This document shows positions 36,489 through 46,514 of a stretch of DNA of 64,000 bases, in pieces. The position numbers were made by a program, and so were the translations under genes. How positions within the stretch are numbered: position 1 is the first letter of the stretch; every line of letters begins with the position of its first letter. This DNA is from Acinetobacter beijerinckii CIP 110307 (GTDB lineage Bacteria; Pseudomonadota; Gammaproteobacteria; Pseudomonadales; Moraxellaceae): contig NZ_KB849765.1 of assembly GCF_000369005.1 (NCBI RefSeq), positions 773,881 to 837,880 on the forward strand, read 5' to 3'. A model generated the notes under the pieces. That model was not told where the DNA came from, searched no databases, and was given only the letters and a program-made list of their open reading frames with translations.

Positions 36489-38363
36489 GTGAAAAAAATT
36501 ATTCATCAATTTGCTTCAGCACCTAGATTGTTCAAACAATTTTTTCTTGTTGCTCTAGATGCCTTTGTTTTTCCTGTAATTTTATGGCTTTGTTATGTCA
36601 TTCGCTTATTTGATTTAGGCGCTGATGTGATACCAGGAATTAAGCATGGTATTTTTCTAGTCACGTTGATTGCGATAACTAGTCTGGCATTTACGGGTGT
36701 TTATCGATTCATTGTTCGAACGTTTAATGAGTTTTTTATCATAAAATTAGCATTAGCTGTTTTTATTACAATGGCTAGCTTATATGTTCTAAATTTTGCA
36801 ACACATGCATATATTCCGATGTCTATACCATTCATGTTTGGTTTTATGATGTTTGCATGGGTATGGATTAGTCGAGCGAGTATTCGTTTTATTGTAAAAG
36901 CGTCTTTCTATTCTGAGTTAGGTCGAAAAAGAATTGCAATTTATGGTGCAGGAGATGCAGGGCAGCAGATTGCAGAGGCCTTAAATCGTTCAGATGATCA
37001 TTTTCCAATATTCTTTATTGATGATTTTGCGTCATTACAAGGACAAATTGTTGGTGGATTAAAGGTTTTTCCAGTTGAAAAAGCTTTACAGCGGTTTAAA
37101 AAAGATCGAATAGATGAAATTTTATTAGCACTTCCATCAGTTGGGCGTGTCAGAAAAACAGAGATTATTCAACAATTTGAATTTGCCCATTTGAAAATTA
37201 CCGAATTACCTGGTTTAACTCAACTTGTTGATGGTGAGATTCGCGTTTCTGATATTCAGGAAGTTGATATTATTGACTTGTTAGGAAGAGATCCTGTTCC
37301 ACCTGTCGCTCATTTATTGACTAAAAATATTAATAATAAAATTGTAATGGTGACAGGGGCAGGTGGTTCTATCGGCTCAGAGTTGTGTCGTCAAATTATT
37401 AAGAATAAACCAAAAATGTTAGTGCTTTATGAACTCACAGAATTTGCTTTATATGATATTGATAAAGAGTTAAGACAAACAGCAAGTTGTGAGATTGTCC
37501 CAATTTTAGGAACCGTGCAAGATCAACAAAAGCTTGAGCGTATTATTGAGCAATATCAGATTCAAACGGTTTATCATGCCGCTGCTTATAAGCACGTACC
37601 CTTAGTAGAATGCAACCCAATTGCTGGATTAAAAAATAATGCGATAGGCACAGCGAATAGTTTGAATGCAGCGGTCAAAAAAGGTGTAGAAACCTTTGTA
37701 CTCATTTCAACGGATAAAGCGGTTAGACCCACCAATGTCATGGGCGCATCCAAACGTATGGCTGAACTTTATTGTCAGGCTGTAGCAGAAACTCAACCGA
37801 ATACACAAATTAGTATTGTGCGGTTTGGTAATGTTTTAGGTTCTTCTGGCTCGGTAGTGCCTTTATTTAAGCAACAAATTGCATTAGGTGGTCCAATCAC
37901 GGTTACTCATCCAGACGTCACCCGCTATTTTATGACGATTCCTGAAGCTTCACAATTGGTGATTCAAGCGGGAGCATTGGGTTCAGGTGGGGATGTATTC
38001 TTACTTGATATGGGAGAGCCTGTGCGTATCCAAGATCTCGCTCGTCAAATGATTAAGCTCAGTGGTTTGAAAGTTCGCGAAAACGGTTCATCAAATGGTG
38101 ATATTGAAATTGCTTATAGTGGGTTAAGACCTGGTGAGAAGCTCTATGAAGAGTTGCTAATTGATCAAGACAATACTGAATATACAGAACACACTCGTAT
38201 TCTACGCTCCTTTGAAAAACATTATCCATTGCAAGAAATACAAGCTGTATTTAGTCGCATCAATCAAATGACCGCGGTTGATCATGATGTTGATTGGGCA
38301 CTTACACAGTTAGAACATTATGTTGATGGTTATAAACGTAGTGGCGAAGTACGAGTCAATTAA
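36489..38363 (+). CDS. gdr: UDP-GlcNAc 4,6-dehydratase, long membrane form (PglF/WbpM-like)
   Basis: A 624-aa protein with four N-terminal membrane helices (about residues 15-130), a first nucleotide-binding domain (AIYGAGDAGQQIAEAL near 155) and a C-terminal SDR domain. The SDR domain has MVTGAGGSIGSELCRQI near 285, YHAAAYKHVPLVECNP near 362, STDKAVRPTNVMGASKRMAELYCQA near 415 and RFGNVLGSSGSVVPLFKQQI near 450. It makes UDP-4-keto-6-deoxy-GlcNAc, the feed for the reductase at 33857. It starts with GTG behind AGAAG, after a 135-base gap without a gene. Confidence 0.95.
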   Translation: MKKIIHQFASAPRLFKQFFLVALDAFVFPVILWLCYVIRLFDLGADVIPGIKHGIFLVTLIAITSLAFTGVYRFIVRTFNEFFIIKLALAVFITMASLYVLNFATHAYIPMSIPFMFGFMMFAWVWISRASIRFIVKASFYSELGRKRIAIYGAGDAGQQIAEALNRSDDHFPIFFIDDFASLQGQIVGGLKVFPVEKALQRFKKDRIDEILLALPSVGRVRKTEIIQQFEFAHLKITELPGLTQLVDGEIRVSDIQEVDIIDLLGRDPVPPVAHLLTKNINNKIVMVTGAGGSIGSELCRQIIKNKPKMLVLYELTEFALYDIDKELRQTASCEIVPILGTVQDQQKLERIIEQYQIQTVYHAAAYKHVPLVECNPIAGLKNNAIGTANSLNAAVKKGVETFVLISTDKAVRPTNVMGASKRMAELYCQAVAETQPNTQISIVRFGNVLGSSGSVVPLFKQQIALGGPITVTHPDVTRYFMTIPEASQLVIQAGALGSGGDVFLLDMGEPVRIQDLARQMIKLSGLKVRENGSSNGDIEIAYSGLRPGEKLYEELLIDQDNTEYTEHTRILRSFEKHYPLQEIQAVFSRINQMTAVDHDVDWALTQLEHYVDGYKRSGEVRVN

Positions 38364-38376
38364 GCTGAGAAGTAAG

Positions 38377-39252
38377 ATGATTAAGAAAGCAATTTTACCA
38401 GTCGCAGGTTTAGGCACACGATTCCTGCCAGCAAGTAAGTCTATCCCTAAAGAAATGGTCACCGTTGTGGATCGTCCTGCGATTGAATATGTTGTACGTG
38501 AAGCTGTCGCTGCTGGGATCGAACAGATTATTTTGGTCACGCACTCTTCAAAAGCATCAATTGAGAATTATTTTGATCGTAATTTTGAACTTGAAACGAC
38601 ATTAGAGCAAAAAAGGAAATTTGATTTACTCAAAGAAATTAATGATATTTTACCTAATAATGTCAGTGTTGTAAGTGTGCGTCAGCCACAACCACTCGGA
38701 TTAGGTCATGCTGTTCTTTGTGCAAAAGATATTGTCGGTGATGAGGCCTTTGCTGTCTTATTACCAGATGTGCTGGTTAAAGATACTGAAACAGAAAATG
38801 ATTTATTGTTAATGATTCAACGCTTTGAACAGTCGCAAGCAGCGCAAATTATGGTGGAAGCGGTACCTGATCATTTAGTTGATCAGTATGGTATCGTAGA
38901 TGTAGCAAACTCTCCGAATGAAGGTGAGAGTATTGCTATGCAAGGAATTGTTGAAAAGCCTGCTTTAGGCACTGCACCCTCTAATTTATCTGTAGTGGGC
39001 CGTTATATTTTACCTGCTCAAATTATGCAACTGCTTGAGGATACACCTCGTGGTGCGGGCAATGAGATCCAATTAACAGATGCTATTGCCTCGTTACAGA
39101 AATCTCAGTCTGTAGAAGCGTATCGTATGAAAGGTCAAACCTTTGATTGTGGTAGTAAGCTTGGTTATCTTAAAGCTGTATTACATTATGGTATTGAACA
39201 TCCAAAACTGGGTGAAGATTTTAAGGGCTTAATTCGTGAGTTAGCCCTATAG
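38377..39252 (+). CDS. galU: UTP-glucose-1-phosphate uridylyltransferase
   Basis: A 291-aa enzyme making UDP-glucose. The nucleotidyltransferase signature KAILPVAGLGTRFLPASKSIPKEMVTVVDRPAIEYVV is intact, with QPLGLGHAVLCAKD near residue 105, LLPDVLV near 125, and GIVEKP and GAGNEIQLTDAI near 195-240. The start at 38377 gives the canonical N-terminus; an upstream ATG at 38320 lies inside gdr. It heads the conserved galU-ugd-gpi-galE precursor group that closes Acinetobacter K loci. Confidence 0.97.
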   Translation: MIKKAILPVAGLGTRFLPASKSIPKEMVTVVDRPAIEYVVREAVAAGIEQIILVTHSSKASIENYFDRNFELETTLEQKRKFDLLKEINDILPNNVSVVSVRQPQPLGLGHAVLCAKDIVGDEAFAVLLPDVLVKDTETENDLLLMIQRFEQSQAAQIMVEAVPDHLVDQYGIVDVANSPNEGESIAMQGIVEKPALGTAPSNLSVVGRYILPAQIMQLLEDTPRGAGNEIQLTDAIASLQKSQSVEAYRMKGQTFDCGSKLGYLKAVLHYGIEHPKLGEDFKGLIRELAL

Positions 39253-39268
39253 TTTAGGGTGAGCAATT

Positions 39269-40528
39269 ATGAAAATCGCAGTTTTTGGCAATACTTTATA
39301 TGCTGGGGTGATGTCTGCTCTGCTATCTGAATCTGGGCACTTTGTGTATTGGTGTTCAGATATTCAGAGACAAGAAAATGATTTGCAATATGCATTTCAC
39401 GATGAGAACGTGAGTCAATTATTAACAAAACAACTTCAAAGTGGATTTCTTAATTATTGTGATAGTCAGGATATTCCTCTAGATACCGATACTTATTTCT
39501 TTAGTTTTAATCAAACTCAAGAAGCTCAAGTTTTTCAGTTATTACATGATCTGAAACAACGCCCGATTATTCATCCTAAACTCATGATTAACGCTTCAAC
39601 CTTTGGGTTACAAGCGACGGAGCGCTTTAAAAAAATTCTATCCGAAGATGACTGGGTTTATTTACCAGATACAATTCAGGAAGGGAATGCTCTACACAGC
39701 TTGACTCAATCGAAGCAGTTATTTGTTGGCTGTACCCAGGTTGAAGTTCAGATCAAAGTTAGAGAGTTACTCAGACCTTTTTTCCCTATAGAACAACAAT
39801 TTTTGTTTATGCCAATTTTGGATGCTGAGTTTACCAAACTCAGCATCTCAGGCATGTTAGCGACACGGATTAGCTATATTAATGATTTGGCAGTCGTGGC
39901 AGAGAAGTTAGGCATAGATATAGCCTCAGTTCGTCAGGGGATGACTGCTGATAATCGTATTGGGTCAGCTTATTTAGCACCTGGCGCTGGTTTTGGTGGT
40001 GAAAATTTTTCACATGATATTTTGACACTCTCAAATACAGTTACAAACACAGGGGTAAAAAGTCAATTGCTTGCCCAAGTTTGGGATATTAACGAACAAC
40101 AAAAAGAAATTTTATTCCGTAAATTATGGAATTATTATCATGGCGATTTAGATGGTAAGTCAGTTGCGATTTGGGGTGCTTCTTTTAAAGAGAATACATC
40201 GAGTATTCAACAATCTCCGATTCATCAAATGTTGGCGGCTCTTTGGGCGCAAGATGTCACCGTCTATTTACATGATCCTCAAGCCTTAGAGGAAATTCAG
40301 ATGATGTATGGACAGCGCGAAGATTTGATCCTTTGTGATGATCAATATAATGCAGTTAAACATGTTGATGCTTTATGCATTTTGACGGCGTGGAAGCAAT
40401 ATTGGAGTCCTGATTTCAGACGTTTACAACAATTGATGCAACATCCTTTAATTTTGGATGGTCGCAATATTTATGATCCACACTATGTTAAATCTCAAGG
40501 TTTTGCATATATGGGCGTGGGGCGTTGA
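39269..40528 (+). CDS. ugd: UDP-glucose 6-dehydrogenase
   Basis: A 419-aa NAD-dependent dehydrogenase of the UDP-glucose/UDP-ManNAc family, position-typical for ugd. It opens [24 protein letters not shown], has [39 protein letters not shown] near residue 190-225, [18 protein letters not shown] near 240-255 and [20 protein letters not shown] near 300. The usual GGxCFPKD catalytic-Cys motif is here GGENFSHD, with no Cys. This Cys-less variant is common, as I recall, in Acinetobacter Ugd annotations, but it makes the expected thioester mechanism doubtful. UDP-glucuronate synthesis is therefore inferred from context. Confidence 0.85.
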   Translation: MKIAVFGNTLYAGVMSALLSESGHFVYWCSDIQRQENDLQYAFHDENVSQLLTKQLQSGFLNYCDSQDIPLDTDTYFFSFNQTQEAQVFQLLHDLKQRPIIHPKLMINASTFGLQATERFKKILSEDDWVYLPDTIQEGNALHSLTQSKQLFVGCTQVEVQIKVRELLRPFFPIEQQFLFMPILDAEFTKLSISGMLATRISYINDLAVVAEKLGIDIASVRQGMTADNRIGSAYLAPGAGFGGENFSHDILTLSNTVTNTGVKSQLLAQVWDINEQQKEILFRKLWNYYHGDLDGKSVAIWGASFKENTSSIQQSPIHQMLAALWAQDVTVYLHDPQALEEIQMMYGQREDLILCDDQYNAVKHVDALCILTAWKQYWSPDFRRLQQLMQHPLILDGRNIYDPHYVKSQGFAYMGVGR

Positions 40529-40530
40529 GT

Positions 40531-42204
40531 ATGATCAATCAGATTTATTCTATTCCTGTAAAAGATCAAACTTTAGCATTTGATAAACTGTCAATTATAA
40601 AAAATAAAATCAAAGATACTCATCTCAATGATTTATTTGCCAAAGCCCCGAGTCGGTTTAAAGATTTCTCTGTTGAATATGATCAAGTTGTCTTTGATTT
40701 TAGTAAACAGCGTATTGATTTAGATACATTTAAAAATTTGATTGACTTTGCGCACGAGCAAAATCTAAATCCGTGGATAAAAAAATTATTCTCTACTGAG
40801 CAAATTAATTATACCGAACATCGAGCTGCAATGCATTGGGCCTTACGGTTGCCTAAATCGAGTTCTGAGTTTTCTGAAATCAACCCATCTGTACAGACAC
40901 AGTTAGAGCGAATGTACGCTTTAGTTGAGAAGATTCATGCTGGGCAATTCCGTGGTGCAACAGGTGAGGTAATACAAGATGTCGTTAACATTGGTGTTGG
41001 TGGCTCTGATTTAGGCCCACTGATGGTGACGCATGCACTCTCTGACTTTAAAGTGAAAACTGCAAAACCGTTGGACGTTCATTTTGTTTCGACTATGGAT
41101 GGCAGTCAGTTGTCTGAATTATTACATCAGCTCAGACCTGAAACAACGTTGTTTATCATTTCATCAAAGTCGTTTGGCACCATAGATACACTTTCTAATG
41201 CGCAAACTGTGCGACAGTGGTTAGAGAAAGCGTTAGGTTATAATGAGAAAATTTTGCAGAACCATTTTATTGGTGTATCAACCAAACCTGAAAAAATGAC
41301 GGAATGGGGGATTGCTGTAGATAAGCAGCTTTTACTTTGGGATTGGGTGGGTGGTCGTTACTCACTTTGGTCATGCATTGGATTACCAATTGCGCTAATG
41401 GTTGGAGTAGAAGGTTTTAAACAATTACTAGCAGGTGCTTATGCAGTAGACCAACATTTCCAGTCTGCACCTTTTCATCAAAATATTCCTGTTTTAATGG
41501 GCCTATTAGGTGCATGGAATAATAACTTTCTAGATATTCAGACCCATGCAGTCTTGCCTTATGATGGTCGATTAAAATATTTCGCTGCTTATTTACAACA
41601 GCTGGAAATGGAATCGAATGGGAAATCGATTCAAAGAAACGGTGAAAAAGTAAGCTTTGCTACATGTCCAATTGTTTGGGGCGAAGTTGGACCCAATGCA
41701 CAGCATGCTTTTTATCAGCTTTTGCATCAAGGTACACATTCGGTGAGTTGTGATTTCATTGCACCTGTAAGACGTTATAACGCGAATCAATTTACCTACG
41801 TTGAAAGTGCGGATGCATTGGTTGAACAGCATCATTTGGCTTTATCTAACTGTTTAGCACAATCTCGGCTACTGGCTTTTGGTAATCAAGCATTGGTAGC
41901 AGATGAACTGGAAGACTTACCAGCGTATAAACAATATGAAGGCAATCAACCGAGCTCAACTATTTTACTTAAAGAGCTGAACCCCTATAGCTTAGGTATG
42001 CTTATTACAATGTACGAGCACAAGGTTTTTGTGCAATCCGTACTTTGGAATATTAATCCTTTTGACCAATGGGGTGTTGAGAAAGGCAAAGAAATTGCCA
42101 ATCAACTATTACCGATTCTAAATCGTGAGCAAGATGATTTATCAACTTTCGATGCATCTACTCAAGGTTTATTAAAGATATTATTAGGAAAGACAGATGG
42201 CTAA
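40531..42204 (+). CDS. gpi: Glucose-6-phosphate isomerase
   Basis: A protein of about 557 aa interconverting glucose-6-P and fructose-6-P. PGI motifs are clear: [18 protein letters not shown] near residue 150, [23 protein letters not shown] near 208, [19 protein letters not shown] near 270, and [13 protein letters not shown] near 510. The second PGI signature is GQQGTHS-like ([14 protein letters not shown] near 395). ATG 40531 lies three bases past the ugd stop; a TTG at 40525 would overlap ugd. It is the usual gpi of the K-locus precursor group and overlaps galE by 8 bases. Confidence 0.96.
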   Translation: MINQIYSIPVKDQTLAFDKLSIIKNKIKDTHLNDLFAKAPSRFKDFSVEYDQVVFDFSKQRIDLDTFKNLIDFAHEQNLNPWIKKLFSTEQINYTEHRAAMHWALRLPKSSSEFSEINPSVQTQLERMYALVEKIHAGQFRGATGEVIQDVVNIGVGGSDLGPLMVTHALSDFKVKTAKPLDVHFVSTMDGSQLSELLHQLRPETTLFIISSKSFGTIDTLSNAQTVRQWLEKALGYNEKILQNHFIGVSTKPEKMTEWGIAVDKQLLLWDWVGGRYSLWSCIGLPIALMVGVEGFKQLLAGAYAVDQHFQSAPFHQNIPVLMGLLGAWNNNFLDIQTHAVLPYDGRLKYFAAYLQQLEMESNGKSIQRNGEKVSFATCPIVWGEVGPNAQHAFYQLLHQGTHSVSCDFIAPVRRYNANQFTYVESADALVEQHHLALSNCLAQSRLLAFGNQALVADELEDLPAYKQYEGNQPSSTILLKELNPYSLGMLITMYEHKVFVQSVLWNINPFDQWGVEKGKEIANQLLPILNREQDDLSTFDASTQGLLKILLGKTDG

Positions 42205-43213
42205 AATTTTAGTGACAGGTGGTGCTGGCTATATTGGTTCACATACCTGTTTAGAATTACTCAGTGCGGGTCATGAGGTGGTTGTCTTCGATAATCTCTC
42301 AAATAGTTCCGAAGAATCTCTGGAGCGTGTCCAAAAGTTAGTGAATAAATCTTTGGTTTTTGTGCAAGGTGACATCCGAAATCAGCATGAGTTGGATCAG
42401 GTCTTTCAGGATCATCAAATCGATGCGGTGATTCATTTTGCTGGTTTAAAAGCAGTGGGTGAAAGTCAGGAAAAGCCTTTAATCTATTTCGATAATAATA
42501 TTTCGGGTAGTATCCAACTTGTGAAGTCAATGGAGAAAGCGAGTGTTTTTACTCTTGTGTTTAGTTCATCTGCAACTGTTTATGATGAGGCCAATGTATC
42601 CCCTCTGAATGAGAATATGCCTACAGGTATGCCTAGCAATAATTACGGGTATACGAAGCTCATAGTTGAGCAATTATTACAAAAATTATCCTTAGCAAAT
42701 CCGGAGTGGTCAATCGCATTACTTCGTTATTTCAATCCTGTTGGTGCACATAAAAGCGGTCAAATTGGCGAAGACCCACAAGGGATTCCAAATAATTTAA
42801 TGCCGTACGTCACTCAGGTTGCTGTGGGGCGTCGCGAAAAGTTATCAATTTATGGTAATGATTATGATACGGTGGATGGTACTGGTGTTCGAGACTATAT
42901 CCATGTCGTGGATTTGGCAAATGCTCATCTGTGTGCTCTAAATAATCGCCTGTCTGCACAGGGTTGTCGTGCTTGGAACATTGGAACAGGCAATGGTTCA
43001 TCGGTACTCCAAGTCAAAAACACTTTCGAACAGGTCAATAGTGTGCCCGTGGCTTTTGAATTTATTGCTCGTCGTGCTGGGGATGTTGCCACTTCTTTTG
43101 CAGATAATGCGAGAGCTATTGCCGAACTCGGTTGGACACCACAATATACTTTGCAAGATATGTTGGCAGATAGTTGGAACTGGCAAAAACAAAATCCAAA
43201 TGGATATCAATAA
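42197..43213 (+). CDS. galE: UDP-glucose 4-epimerase
   Basis: A 338-aa SDR epimerase interconverting UDP-Glc and UDP-Gal. [56 protein letters not shown] near residue 78-100, SSSATVYD near 124, [14 protein letters not shown] near 148 (YxxxK) and [29 protein letters not shown] near 178-205 are diagnostic. The ATG overlaps the gpi end, so it is translationally coupled. It is the last forward gene of the K locus and is ended by a strong terminator. Confidence 0.96.
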   Translation: MAKILVTGGAGYIGSHTCLELLSAGHEVVVFDNLSNSSEESLERVQKLVNKSLVFVQGDIRNQHELDQVFQDHQIDAVIHFAGLKAVGESQEKPLIYFDNNISGSIQLVKSMEKASVFTLVFSSSATVYDEANVSPLNENMPTGMPSNNYGYTKLIVEQLLQKLSLANPEWSIALLRYFNPVGAHKSGQIGEDPQGIPNNLMPYVTQVAVGRREKLSIYGNDYDTVDGTGVRDYIHVVDLANAHLCALNNRLSAQGCRAWNIGTGNGSSVLQVKNTFEQVNSVPVAFEFIARRAGDVATSFADNARAIAELGWTPQYTLQDMLADSWNWQKQNPNGYQ

Positions 43214-43227
43214 TAATTGTTTCATAT

Positions 43228-43258
43228 AAACAGGGAGTAACAGCTCCCTGTTTTTTTT
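43228..43258 (+). terminator. Terminator of the galU-galE group
   Basis: AAACAGGGAG (43228-43237) pairs with CTCCCTGTTT (43244-43253), followed by a run of T. It closes the K-locus operon before the convergent pgm. Confidence 0.94.
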
Positions 43259-43268
43259 AATTCTAAGA

Positions 43269-44639
43269 TTATCCTTGAATTAAAGCAGTTAACTCATCCA
43301 CATAACTTTGCATTAGTTGTGGATTTTTATCAGCACGGCTTTCAATATTTAAGCGCAGTAATGGTTCTGTATTCGAGGCTCGAACATTTAAACGCCAATT
43401 ACCAAAATCTAAACTCACACCATCAGTACGATCAACCTGTGGGTTCTGATTGGCATAATGATCAAAAATCTTTTGCACCGTTGCTTGTGTATCCGCCACT
43501 TTAAAATTGATTTCGCCACTACAAGGGAATTTGGCAATCATATTTTCCACGAGTGTCGAAAGAGATTGTCCTGTTTCTGAGAGTAGAGCTATGGTGAGTA
43601 ACCAAGGAATCATACCGCTATCACAATAAGCAAAGTCACGGAAATAATGATGCGCACTCATTTCACCACCGTAAACCGCATTGTGTTCACGCATCACATC
43701 TTTGATAAAAGCATGCCCAGACTTTGATTGCACCGCAATCCCTTGATATTGCTCTACAATATCAAAGGTATTCCAAACTAGACGTGGATCATGCACAATT
43801 TTCTCGCCTGATTGTTTGATCAAGAATGCTTGTGCCAATAAGCCAACAATGTAATAGCCTTCGATGAATTGACCTTTTTCATCAAATAGGAAGCAACGAT
43901 CAAAGTCACCATCCCATGCAATGCCCATATCTGCTTGATGCGCAAGCACAGCTTCACGGGTACTGTCTCGGTTTTCAATTAAGATCGGATTCGGAATTCC
44001 ATTAGGAAAAGTTCCATCGGCTTCATGATGAATTTTAATAAATTCAACAGGAATATTCAGTTGTTGGAATTTCTGCTCAATCGCATCAATGACATGACCT
44101 GCTGCACCATTACCTGCATTCACCACCAGCTTGAGTGATTTAATTTTTTGTGGGTCTATATATGTTAATAAATGATCGACAAACTCTGGCAGAATATTAT
44201 AGTTTTCAGTTGTACCTTTTTGCTCAACTTCGGTAAAGGTACTTGATTCAGCGAGTGCTTGAATGTCTTTTAAACCCGTATCAGCACTGATTGGACGTGC
44301 ATTTTCACGAACCAATTTCATGCCGTTATAATCCATTGGATTATGGCTCGCCGTAACTTCAATGCCACCTTGTACATCAAGATGGAAAGCACCGAAATAA
44401 ATTTCTTCAGTACCCGTCATGCCTAAATCTAGAACATTGACACCTGCATCATTAAGACCACGAATCGTTGCTTGTTTTAAAGCTTCACTACTCAGACGGA
44501 TGTCACAACCAATCACCACTTTTTTAGGTTGATAGATTTGTCCGTATGCACGACCAATTTTATAGGCGATTTCTTCGTTCAGTTCTGTACCTAATTTTCC
44601 GCGAATATCATACGCTTTGAAGCAAGTCAGTTGAGTCAT
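43269..44639 (-). CDS. pgm: Phosphomannomutase/phosphoglucomutase
   Basis: An alpha-D-phosphohexomutase of about 456 aa that supplies glucose-1-P (and mannose-1-P) for nucleotide sugars. [20 protein letters not shown] starts the protein, and the phosphoserine loop [13 protein letters not shown] lies near residue 98. The metal site DGDFDRCFL is near 240, the sugar-binding [24 protein letters not shown] near 320, and the phosphate loop [14 protein letters not shown] near 425. The start at 44639 gives the standard N-terminus; a 21-residue longer form starting at 44702 is not supported. It is convergent with galE at the right end of the K locus. Confidence 0.95.
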   Translation of the reverse strand: MTQLTCFKAYDIRGKLGTELNEEIAYKIGRAYGQIYQPKKVVIGCDIRLSSEALKQATIRGLNDAGVNVLDLGMTGTEEIYFGAFHLDVQGGIEVTASHNPMDYNGMKLVRENARPISADTGLKDIQALAESSTFTEVEQKGTTENYNILPEFVDHLLTYIDPQKIKSLKLVVNAGNGAAGHVIDAIEQKFQQLNIPVEFIKIHHEADGTFPNGIPNPILIENRDSTREAVLAHQADMGIAWDGDFDRCFLFDEKGQFIEGYYIVGLLAQAFLIKQSGEKIVHDPRLVWNTFDIVEQYQGIAVQSKSGHAFIKDVMREHNAVYGGEMSAHHYFRDFAYCDSGMIPWLLTIALLSETGQSLSTLVENMIAKFPCSGEINFKVADTQATVQKIFDHYANQNPQVDRTDGVSLDFGNWRLNVRASNTEPLLRLNIESRADKNPQLMQSYVDELTALIQG

Positions 44640-44788
44640 TTTGAAAAGTGCTGTTATGTGTGAATGCCTTGCAGTATACAAAGACTCAGTTAAATTGAAC
44701 ATTGATTGATACAGAATTAAGCAAAGTGAAAGTCTTATTTTTAAGTGGTTGACCTTTTCTTATTTCAATCAACTTGAGTTTAGAAAAT

Positions 44789-44822
44789 AAAAAAGGTTGT
44801 TTCACGTGAAACAACCTTTTTT
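44789..44822. terminator. Long perfect hairpin, bidirectional terminator, upstream of pgm and downstream of tyrB
   Basis: A perfect palindrome runs from the A-run at 44789 through GGTTGTTTCAC/GTGAAACAACC to the T-run ending near 44822. A stem of at least 16 bp with flanking A and T runs is a good intrinsic terminator for tyrB, which reads toward it on the minus strand. Its core also matches parS (separate entry). Confidence 0.85.
44798..44813. promoter_or_regulatory. Exact parS-type ParB-binding sequence
   Basis: The 16 bases TGTTTCACGTGAAACA match the canonical chromosomal parS palindrome at every position. The sequence is seen directly. Binding by ParB is inferred, because it is embedded in a terminator hairpin and no parAB genes lie in this window. 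No second copy was noticed in these 64 kb. Confidence 0.55.
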
Positions 44823-44833
44823 GATCCATAAAG

Positions 44834-44853
44834 TCTCCCTTTTAAAAGGGAGA
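44834..44853. repeat. Perfect 20-bp palindrome, REP-like
   Basis: TCTCCCTTTTAAAAGGGAGA is fully self-complementary. It lies just beyond the tyrB stop and resembles the CCCTCCCTTT/AAAGGGAGGG hairpin at 48138-48159, suggesting a dispersed repeat family. It could also contribute to termination of tyrB. Confidence 0.7.
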
Positions 44854-44865
44854 TTTAGCGGGATG

Positions 44866-46071
44866 TTAAGCTGATTTTGCTAGAACTTCAGCCATTGCTT
44901 TTGCAACTTTATAAATATTATTCATATTTAAACCTGCAACGCAGATACGACCACTGCGAACAAGGTAAATTGCATATTCTTCACGTAATGTGTCGACTTG
45001 CACGCCTGTCAAACCTGTGTAGCTGAACATACCTTTTTGGTTTACAAGGTAGCTAAAGTCACGGTCAGGAAGTGCTTTGCTCAGTTCATCTTTTAAGATG
45101 CTACGCATTTTGATAATACGCTCACGCATCTCTTTAACTTCGTTTTGCCATTGTTGATTGAGATCAGCGTCATTTAATACTTGATCAACCAACCATGCAC
45201 CAGTTGTTGGTGGGCTAGAGTAGATACGACGTACAGTTGCTTTTAACTGACCGAATGTACATTTTGCTGCTTCAGCATCGTCACATACGAAAGTTAAACC
45301 ACCAACACGCTCACCATACAGTGAGAAGATTTTAGAGAATGAGTTGCTGACGATGAAGTTTAAACCAGCTTGGTCTAAAGCACGAATCGCATAAGCATCT
45401 TGTTCCATGCTATCGCCAAAGCCTTGATAAGCGATATCAAGGAATGGAATCAGGTTACGCTCTTTTAATACAGCAATAACTTGATCCCACTGTGCTGGAT
45501 TTAGATCCGCACCTGTCGGGTTGTGACAGCAAGGGTGTAACAATACGATGCTTTGCTCTGGCAAAGTTTTTAATGTCGACAACATGCCATCAAAATCAAC
45601 GCCACGTGTTTCAGCATCGAAATATGGATAGTAGTTGCTCTTGATGCCAGCACCGTTGAAAATCGCAACATGGTTATCCCACGTTGGTTGGCTCACCCAA
45701 ACTTCTGAATTTGGGAAATAAGTTTTTAAGAAATCTGCACCAACTTTTAATGCACCTGAACCACCAAGCGTTTGAATGGTAGCAACACGACCCTGTTGAA
45801 TTGCAGGGCTATTTGCACCAAACAATAACGCTTGAATCGCATCACGGTAAGGTTTAAAACCTTCCATTGGTAGATAAAGTTTGGTTTGAGTATTTTTAGG
45901 TGTAATACGTTTTTGAGCTTCGATAATAGTTTCGAGCTGTGGAACGATACTGTCTTCGTTGTAGTACAAACCAATACTTAAATTAACCTTTTCAGCGCGT
46001 GGATCAGCGTTGAACTGTTCCATTAAAGAGAGAATTGGGTCGCCTGCATAAGGTGGGATATGTTGAAACAT
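44866..46071 (-). CDS. tyrB: Aromatic amino acid aminotransferase
   Basis: A 401-aa class I PLP aminotransferase for aromatic amino acids (and probably aspartate). Motifs: [55 protein letters not shown] near residue 100, [18 protein letters not shown] near 183, the PLP lysine in [19 protein letters not shown] near 248, and a C-terminal [11 protein letters not shown] with the substrate Arg. The start at 46071 gives the family N-terminus; a form starting at 46149 adds 26 unrelated residues. It is the conserved neighbour of the prp genes in Acinetobacter. One GntR-type palindrome lies about 165 bases upstream. Confidence 0.93.
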   Translation of the reverse strand: MFQHIPPYAGDPILSLMEQFNADPRAEKVNLSIGLYYNEDSIVPQLETIIEAQKRITPKNTQTKLYLPMEGFKPYRDAIQALLFGANSPAIQQGRVATIQTLGGSGALKVGADFLKTYFPNSEVWVSQPTWDNHVAIFNGAGIKSNYYPYFDAETRGVDFDGMLSTLKTLPEQSIVLLHPCCHNPTGADLNPAQWDQVIAVLKERNLIPFLDIAYQGFGDSMEQDAYAIRALDQAGLNFIVSNSFSKIFSLYGERVGGLTFVCDDAEAAKCTFGQLKATVRRIYSSPPTTGAWLVDQVLNDADLNQQWQNEVKEMRERIIKMRSILKDELSKALPDRDFSYLVNQKGMFSYTGLTGVQVDTLREEYAIYLVRSGRICVAGLNMNNIYKVAKAMAEVLAKSA

Positions 46072-46236
46072 TAACAATGTCCTTTTATTCAACAAGGTGC
46101 ATGGATGTGTCTTGTGGAGCGCTGCTCCAGATGCCCAATAATGTACCAATAAAGCGATGATGAAGCACGCTGTTATTTACATTTCTAGTGCAGTATTTAC
46201 TTACAATAATTTGTGGCAAAGTGCTCGATTATAAAG

Positions 46237-46514
46237 ATTGTCTACAATCAAGCTGTCATACCATAGTCGTAGCATAAGCAATATCAATGCGTACGAAGAT
46301 ATACAAAATTGAGCGTAGATCAATTGCAATAAAATCATAAATATTTGTTTTATTTGTAATTATCATGATTTTTATGACGGTTTTGAATGATTCTAATCAG
46401 AATGAATAGAATGTCTGACTGACTGCACAGGTCTCTTTTATTGTCGACAATCCTATTGCATTTTTTCTTCTATCTCGTTATAAAATCATCAAAACTGTAG
46501 AGATTGTCGACAAT
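46237..46514. promoter_or_regulatory. Three ATTGTCGACAAT-type operators for the GntR regulator
   Basis: The perfect 12-bp palindrome ATTGTCGACAAT occurs at 46440-46451 and 46503-46514. A one-mismatch copy, ATTGTCTACAAT, is at 46237-46248. The last copy ends one base before the gntR start codon, so a bound repressor would cover the ribosome site. The two perfect copies are 63 bp apart, about six helical turns. The surrounding intergenic region (46072-46514) has no gene. Confidence 0.8.
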
